This document shows, piece by piece, positions 59,513 through 64,000 of a stretch of 64,000 bases of DNA. The DNA lies in the NCBI RefSeq assembly GCF_914767665.1, contig NC_059502.1, positions 52,124,031 to 52,188,030 on the forward strand, given 5' to 3'. A program made the translations under genes and the position numbers. Under the pieces are notes generated by a model. The model was not told the origin of the DNA, did no database searches, and saw nothing but the letters and a program-made list of their open reading frames with translations. This stretch comes from Harmonia axyridis (lineage: Eukaryota > Arthropoda > Insecta > Coleoptera > Coccinellidae). Numbering within the stretch: position 1 is the stretch's first letter; every line of letters starts with the position of its first letter.

Positions 59513-62500
59513 TTCTTCTTCTTCTTCAAGTGCCATATCCGCGGCGGATGTCGGCAACCATCATAGCTATCTTGACTTTGGAGACAGCGGCTCTAAAGAG
59601 ATGTTTTGAGCTGCATCCAAACCACTCTCTCAGATTTCTCAGCCATGAGATTCGTCTTCTTCCTACGCCTCTTTTGCCTTCTATTTTCCCCTGCATTATT
59701 AATCGTAAGATATTGTACTTCTCGCCTCGCATTATGTGTCCCAAATATTGTAACTTTCTCTCCTTGATGGTACGTTCAACTTCTTTTTCTCTACCGATTC
59801 TTCTTAGCACCTCGATGTTGGTGATACGATCCTTCCACGAAACTCTCAGAATTCTTCGGTAGGTCCACATCTCGAAAGAGTTAAGACGCCTCATTGCATC
59901 TGCATTTAGCGTCCATGCTTCCACCCCATAATAGAGCACACTGTGTACATAGCATTTTGCCAATCGCAGTTTGAGATGCAATGTCAGATCCTTGCTGCAC
60001 AGGACTTTTTTCATTCTTATAAAGTTGGAACGAGCTTTTTCTATTCTAGTTTTTATTTCTGCGGTATAGTCATTGTTTTCTGTTATAAGTGTTCCTAAGT
60101 AAGTGTATCTTTTTACTCTTTCGACCTGCTGACCTCCAACCAGCAGTATTTCGTTTGTGTCATTGTTCTTGCTGATTTTCATGAACTTGGTTTTTTTTGA
60201 CATTAAGAGAAAGTCCGTACTTCCCGCTACATCTTAATATCTTGTCCATAACTCTCTCTAAATCCTTCAGACAGTCAGCTATTATTACGGTATCGTCAGC
60301 ATATCTGATGTTGTTGATCAAGACTCCATTCACCTTTATACCAGCTGTCTCACCTTCCAAGGCTTCTAGTATAATTTGCTCCGAGTACGCATTAAACAAC
60401 AAGGGCGACAGTATGCAACCTTGCCTGACTCCTCTCTTTATTTCCACTTCCTCAGATCTTTCCTGCCCATTTTTTACTGTGGCCCGTTGGTTGTAATACA
60501 GATTTGAAATTAATCTTACATCTTGTTTGTCCAGGTTTTTGTTCTTAAGAAGGTCTATAAGTTGGTCGTGTTTTACCTTATCAAAAGCTTTATTATAGTC
60601 TATAAAGCAGATATAGAGGTCGCGATTAACATCCAGGCATCTCTGAGTCAACACATTGAGAGAAAACAATGCCTCTCTTGTGCCAACCCCATTTCGGAAG
60701 CCAAATTGACTCTCACTTATATCCAGTTCTAGTTTGGAACGTATTCTGGTATGTATAATTTTAAGGAGAATTTTTAATGTATGTGACATTAAGCTTATGG
60801 TTCGGTAGTCGCTGCATTCTCTGGCATTAACTTTTTTCGGTAGACATATGAATGTTGATGTTAACATTTCCTTTGGTATAATTCCTGTATTGTAAATTGT
60901 GTTGTATGAACTCACCAAAATATCCATGTTTTTGTCGTTAATTAATTTAAGTAACTCACTTGGTATCTCGTCTGGGCCTGCAGATTTCTTATTTTTCATG
61001 GATTCCAGTGCATGTTCAACCTCGCACTTAGTTATTTCAGGTCCCACATCTCCATCTTGATGTTCTGAAGGGGTATTTTCCATTCCATTCCAATTCCTCT
61101 ATGTATTCCTTTCATCGCTCTAGTTTTTGTTCAGTTTCCATTATGATATTTCCTTCTTTGTCGAGGAGTATATTTGAAGTATTTCTTTTATTCATTCCCG
61201 CGAGCTCTTTGACCTTCTTGTTTAGATTAAAGTTGTCATACTTGTTTTGTAAATCTTCTATCTCCTTACATTTATCAGAGAAGTATGTTTCTTTTGCTTC
61301 TCTTATTTTTCGCCTTATTTGGATTTGTAGCTGCTTGTATCGAATGTTGTTATTTGACTTGCATCTTCTTCTTTCATCCATTAACTCCAAGATTCCGTCT
61401 GTCATCCAATCTTCTTTCTTATGTTTGCTTGTTATAAGTTCCTTTTTACTTGGTTCTATAAGTGCTGTTTCAAGGAACTGCCATTGTTGTTCTGCGCTTT
61501 CCTCATTTTGCTGAGATTTGGTGGTGGCTTTTTCTAAGTTTGCGTTGATCTGTTGTTTAAGTTTTTCTCTGATTTCTTCTCATTTTAGTTTCTCTATGTC
61601 TAGTTTATCAACTTTATGCTTGTTTTGCATCTTTTTTAGCTGTAACTGAAACCTAGCAATAAGAGGATTATGATCAGATGATACGTCCGCACCAGGGTAA
61701 GCTTTTACCGTTTTTATTGCGTTTCGATATCTGTGTTTTATTAGGATGTAATCGATCTGATTTCTGACGATGTTGTTGTCTTTGTCAGCTGGTGATTTCC
61801 ATGTATACAGACGTCTCTTGGGAAGTTTGAAAAACGTATTCGTTACCACAAGATTATTTTCTTGACAGAATTCAACAAGACGATCGCCCCTCTCGTTGCG
61901 TACACCAAGTCCGTACTGCCCTACTGTAGAGTCACATCTTCCTTCGCCGATTTTAGCATTAAAATCACCCATAACTACTGTTATATCTCTAGATGCAGTT
62001 AGTCGTAATGTCTTTTGAAGGTCACTATAAAAGTTTTCTAACTCTTCTTCGTTTTTGTCAGCTGTAGGAGCATAAATTTGTATTAGGTTTAGTTTTCCGT
62101 GAGTTGTCATCAGTTGTAGCAACATAACTCTTTCGGACATTGGTATGAAGCCTGTTACTGATTTTACTACGTTTCTGTCAAGAATTACGGCCACTCCATA
62201 GCGGTGTTGAGTGTCATCATTGCCAGAGTAGTAAACTCGTCCATTTTCTGTACTAAGTTCACCCGAACCAATCCATCTTGTGTCACTTATTCCAACAACA
62301 TCAATCTTTAGTCGCACCATCTCCTGCTCTATGTTTCTTAACTTTCCAGGCTCGTACATACTTCTTACGTTCCATGTCGCAATTTTAAGAGTTGATTTGT
62401 ATATTTTCAACAAACAGTTGACGACCTGGGAAGCCCTGCTGTTTATGTCATCTCTTCCCCTGCCGAATCTTGGCATCCGAAAACCATGATTAGTGAACTG

Positions 62501-62662
62501 TTGACTGTCATTTCTCTGAGCCATGACGATTTCTAGGGAGTCTTAATGAGGTAGTTTCCCCTAGCTTTCCTCATCGCTGTGTAAGCACCGCTTCAGTTGT
62601 TTCAACCACGCCGCTTAGTGTCTGATTCTCAACCAATAGTAATCAACGGTACTCAACAGTAC
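59513..62662 (-). mobile_element. RTE-type non-LTR retrotransposon with 5-bp TSD
   Basis: About 3.15 kb, flanked by ttttc at 59508-59512 and 62663-62667; other units show the empty site cctattttcaggattg. The 3' end (left) is a short (TTC)5 run, GAA on the element strand, as is common for RTE-like LINEs. A single endonuclease-reverse transcriptase frame begins about 140 bp inside the right end, so the element is probably near full length. It is specific to this unit. It inserted into the older LINE tail. Confidence 0.88.
59526..62524 (-). pseudogene. RTE-type endonuclease/reverse transcriptase, broken by two stops and two frameshifts
   Basis: The N-terminal part (62524-61580) is an APE-type endonuclease: ATWNVRSM (49-56), GISDTRW (78-84, where Glu is usual but Asp is present), IYAPT (150-154), MGDFNAKIG (185-193), NQIDYILI (255-262) and SSDHNPLI (282-289). 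An in-frame TGA at 61580-61582 is followed in the same frame by a linker (61405-61112) that ends at another TGA. After a frameshift near 61085 the reverse transcriptase (61083-60160) shows SDYRTISLMS, CFIDYNKAFDKV, RGVRQGCILSPLLFNAYSEQ and YADD. A further shift in an A run near 60195 leads to the C-terminal domain (60203-59526; YTYLGTLI, GVEAWTLN, LQYLGHIMRG). Four lesions make it inactive as it stands, though the decay is slight. Confidence 0.87.
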
Positions 62663-64000
62663 TTTTCAGGATTGTAAAAATGTGAATCCTACCAGGATAA
62701 TGATTGAATATCTATTACCTATTCACAGACTAACGAGTACAGAGCGTAATAATTACTAAATCAGTATGAAACTGTTCAATCATTTACCTAGAAAAATAAG
62801 ATCAATTAAAGAAATTAAACTCTTCAAGAGACAATTATTCGAACTGTTAATTAAATGTGAACCATATTCTTTAAATGAATTTATAGTCTTTTGTCATGTA
62901 CAAATATCATAGATATATTAGTTCATTGATTTATTTTTTTGTAAGGAATTTGTGACTTGTTTTTATCATTTTGTAATGTACATACAATTCTGGAAATAAA
63001 TACCTATTATTATTATTATTATTATCCTAAATTTCAATCTATAACCTTCAAATTTAAGGGAGATAAGGGGTGTGTACCATGATCCTATTACACCCGGTAT
63101 GTATATTGATGACCATAAGGTTAGCTTCCTCCAAAACAGTTTCCATTATGCATACAGTACCAGGAATACGAAAAAAAAAGATGAAATATAATGACTGTCA
63201 TTTAATTTTCGATTTAAAATGAATTTCGAACAAGTAGAAACCAAGCCAATCCACAGTATTATTTAGAATTAGGATAAAATATAACAAAATGAAAAAATTG
63301 TTTTCCGAGAAGTAAATCAAAAATTTTCACAGCCTTGAAGTCACAGATAAAGGCCACTCCTACTGTTTTTTTTGAGCTGATTCGCGTGTGAGCTTCTCCT
63401 ACTATCGGTCTATTTGATTGAAGATGGTTGAAATATGTGCAGTCAGTTTTTGATAATTACCTGAAGCACGCAAGATTTGGTGTTTGAACACGAAATCCAA
63501 TAATAATCCAAAGACAGTTTGAGGTCGTTTATACAAGAAATTCGTAATTGCCTCTGAAAAGATAAATGATTGTTTTATTGTTGGTTTTTTTCATTCAGAC
63601 TCAAGACTATTATCTTGTCTATGTCTGTGACCTTTTTCATTGAGGAGAAATATAAAAACTATGAAATTTGTGACAAGAAGTAAATAATACAACTCATTGT
63701 AGCTTTTCATCGGAAAAATTTATCTAGGATCAATCGAGTAATTTGAAAAGGAAAAAATTTTATTCGAATGTCTAATATGTATTTAGATATACATATATGT
63801 GTTTGAAATGAAAATAACCATATTGTACCTTTCAAACAGCGAATTACAGCCATCTATTAGTAAGTTATTATTAAATGCCAATTCATGAGCCATAATAGCT
63901 TGACAAATAAACATTTTAAAAAACTTGTAAGAAGTCATCAAACAATAGTGACTTATCTGATAACATCATGCATAAAAAATTATTAATCCATTTTTTAATT

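Larger units (their letters stand above)
1..64000 (+). repeat. Tandem array of ~2.95-kb RING-gene units
   Basis: The window is a head-to-tail array. ATG-to-ATG spacings of uninterrupted units are 2961, 2943, 2971, 2949, 2942, 2968, 2969, 2971 and 2969 bp. Longer spacings are explained by inserts: 5773, 5781 and 5777 bp with BEL/Pao, and 5062 bp with hAT. One spacing of 2787 bp is explained by a 182-bp deletion. Fifteen complete genes and sixteen spacers (first and last partial) are present, and both window ends lie inside a unit, so the array is larger than the window. Units differ by scattered single-base changes, (TAT)n length, poly-C length and a 20-bp indel. Confidence 0.97.
59423..64000 (+). 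repeat. Spacer 15, carrying the RTE-type LINE (partial at window end)
   Basis: The LINE tail is split into 59452-59512 and 62663-63025 (seven TAT units) by the RTE-type element. The unassigned part carries gtgtttgaacacg and caagactatt variants. The intron-like module is near 63793, and the first hairpin arm starts at 63903 and is cut by the window end. Confidence 0.9.

Noticed and set aside
59479..62489. Plus-strand ORFs of 69-137 residues inside the RTE-type element
   Set aside because: They are antisense shadows of the endonuclease/RT coding strand.
1..64000. CRISPR array or bacterial operon
   Set aside because: Repeats are kilobase-sized with introns and eukaryotic transposons; no short regularly spaced repeats with unique spacers were seen.

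Overview
The window is AT-rich eukaryotic nuclear DNA, almost certainly from an arthropod and probably an insect. The reasons are a BEL/Pao element (a metazoan retrotransposon lineage), an RTE-type LINE, a hAT element with an 8-bp target duplication, arthropod-style TCAGT initiators, short GT-AG introns and no bacterial-type gene organisation. Species cannot be named from sequence alone.

The whole 64 kb is one head-to-tail tandem array that runs off both ends of the window. The basic unit is about 2.94-2.97 kb. Each unit carries, in order: (1) a two-exon plus-strand gene for a 127-residue RING-H2 protein with a very acidic tail; (2) a 3' fragment of a non-LTR retrotransposon that starts about 30 bp after the stop codon, ends in a (TAT)n microsatellite and supplies an AATAAA signal; (3) about 700 bp of unassigned spacer; (4) a 54-bp module that also occurs inside the RING-gene intron; (5) a cluster of related sub-repeats of about 115 bp, two of which face each other as a large hairpin; (6) a poly-C/hAT-like terminus; (7) a short promoter with an initiator. 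Fifteen RING genes lie in the window. None has a stop, frameshift or splice-site lesion, and only two amino-acid positions vary (83 and 94).

Four kinds of mobile element interrupt the array, all with coding potential on the minus strand, antisense to the RING genes. An LTR element (1183-5863) has 1.55-kb LTRs, an atac target duplication and a deletion-fused gag/integrase ORF. A 5'-truncated, internally deleted BEL/Pao element with an open 981-residue ORF occurs three times (9315-12582, 29861-33128, 52398-55665) at identical junctions, so it was copied with the array; it recurs exactly every six RING genes (about 20.5 kb). A decayed hAT element (37029-39115) and a decayed RTE-type LINE (59513-62662) are single later insertions, both landing inside the old LINE fragment.

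No operon-like cooperation is visible. The picture is a protein-coding satellite: many near-identical copies of a small candidate E3 ubiquitin ligase homogenised by unequal exchange or gene conversion, with transposons invading and in one case being amplified together with the host unit. Near-identity over 64 kb means copy number and order depend on correct assembly. No tRNA, rRNA or CRISPR was seen.
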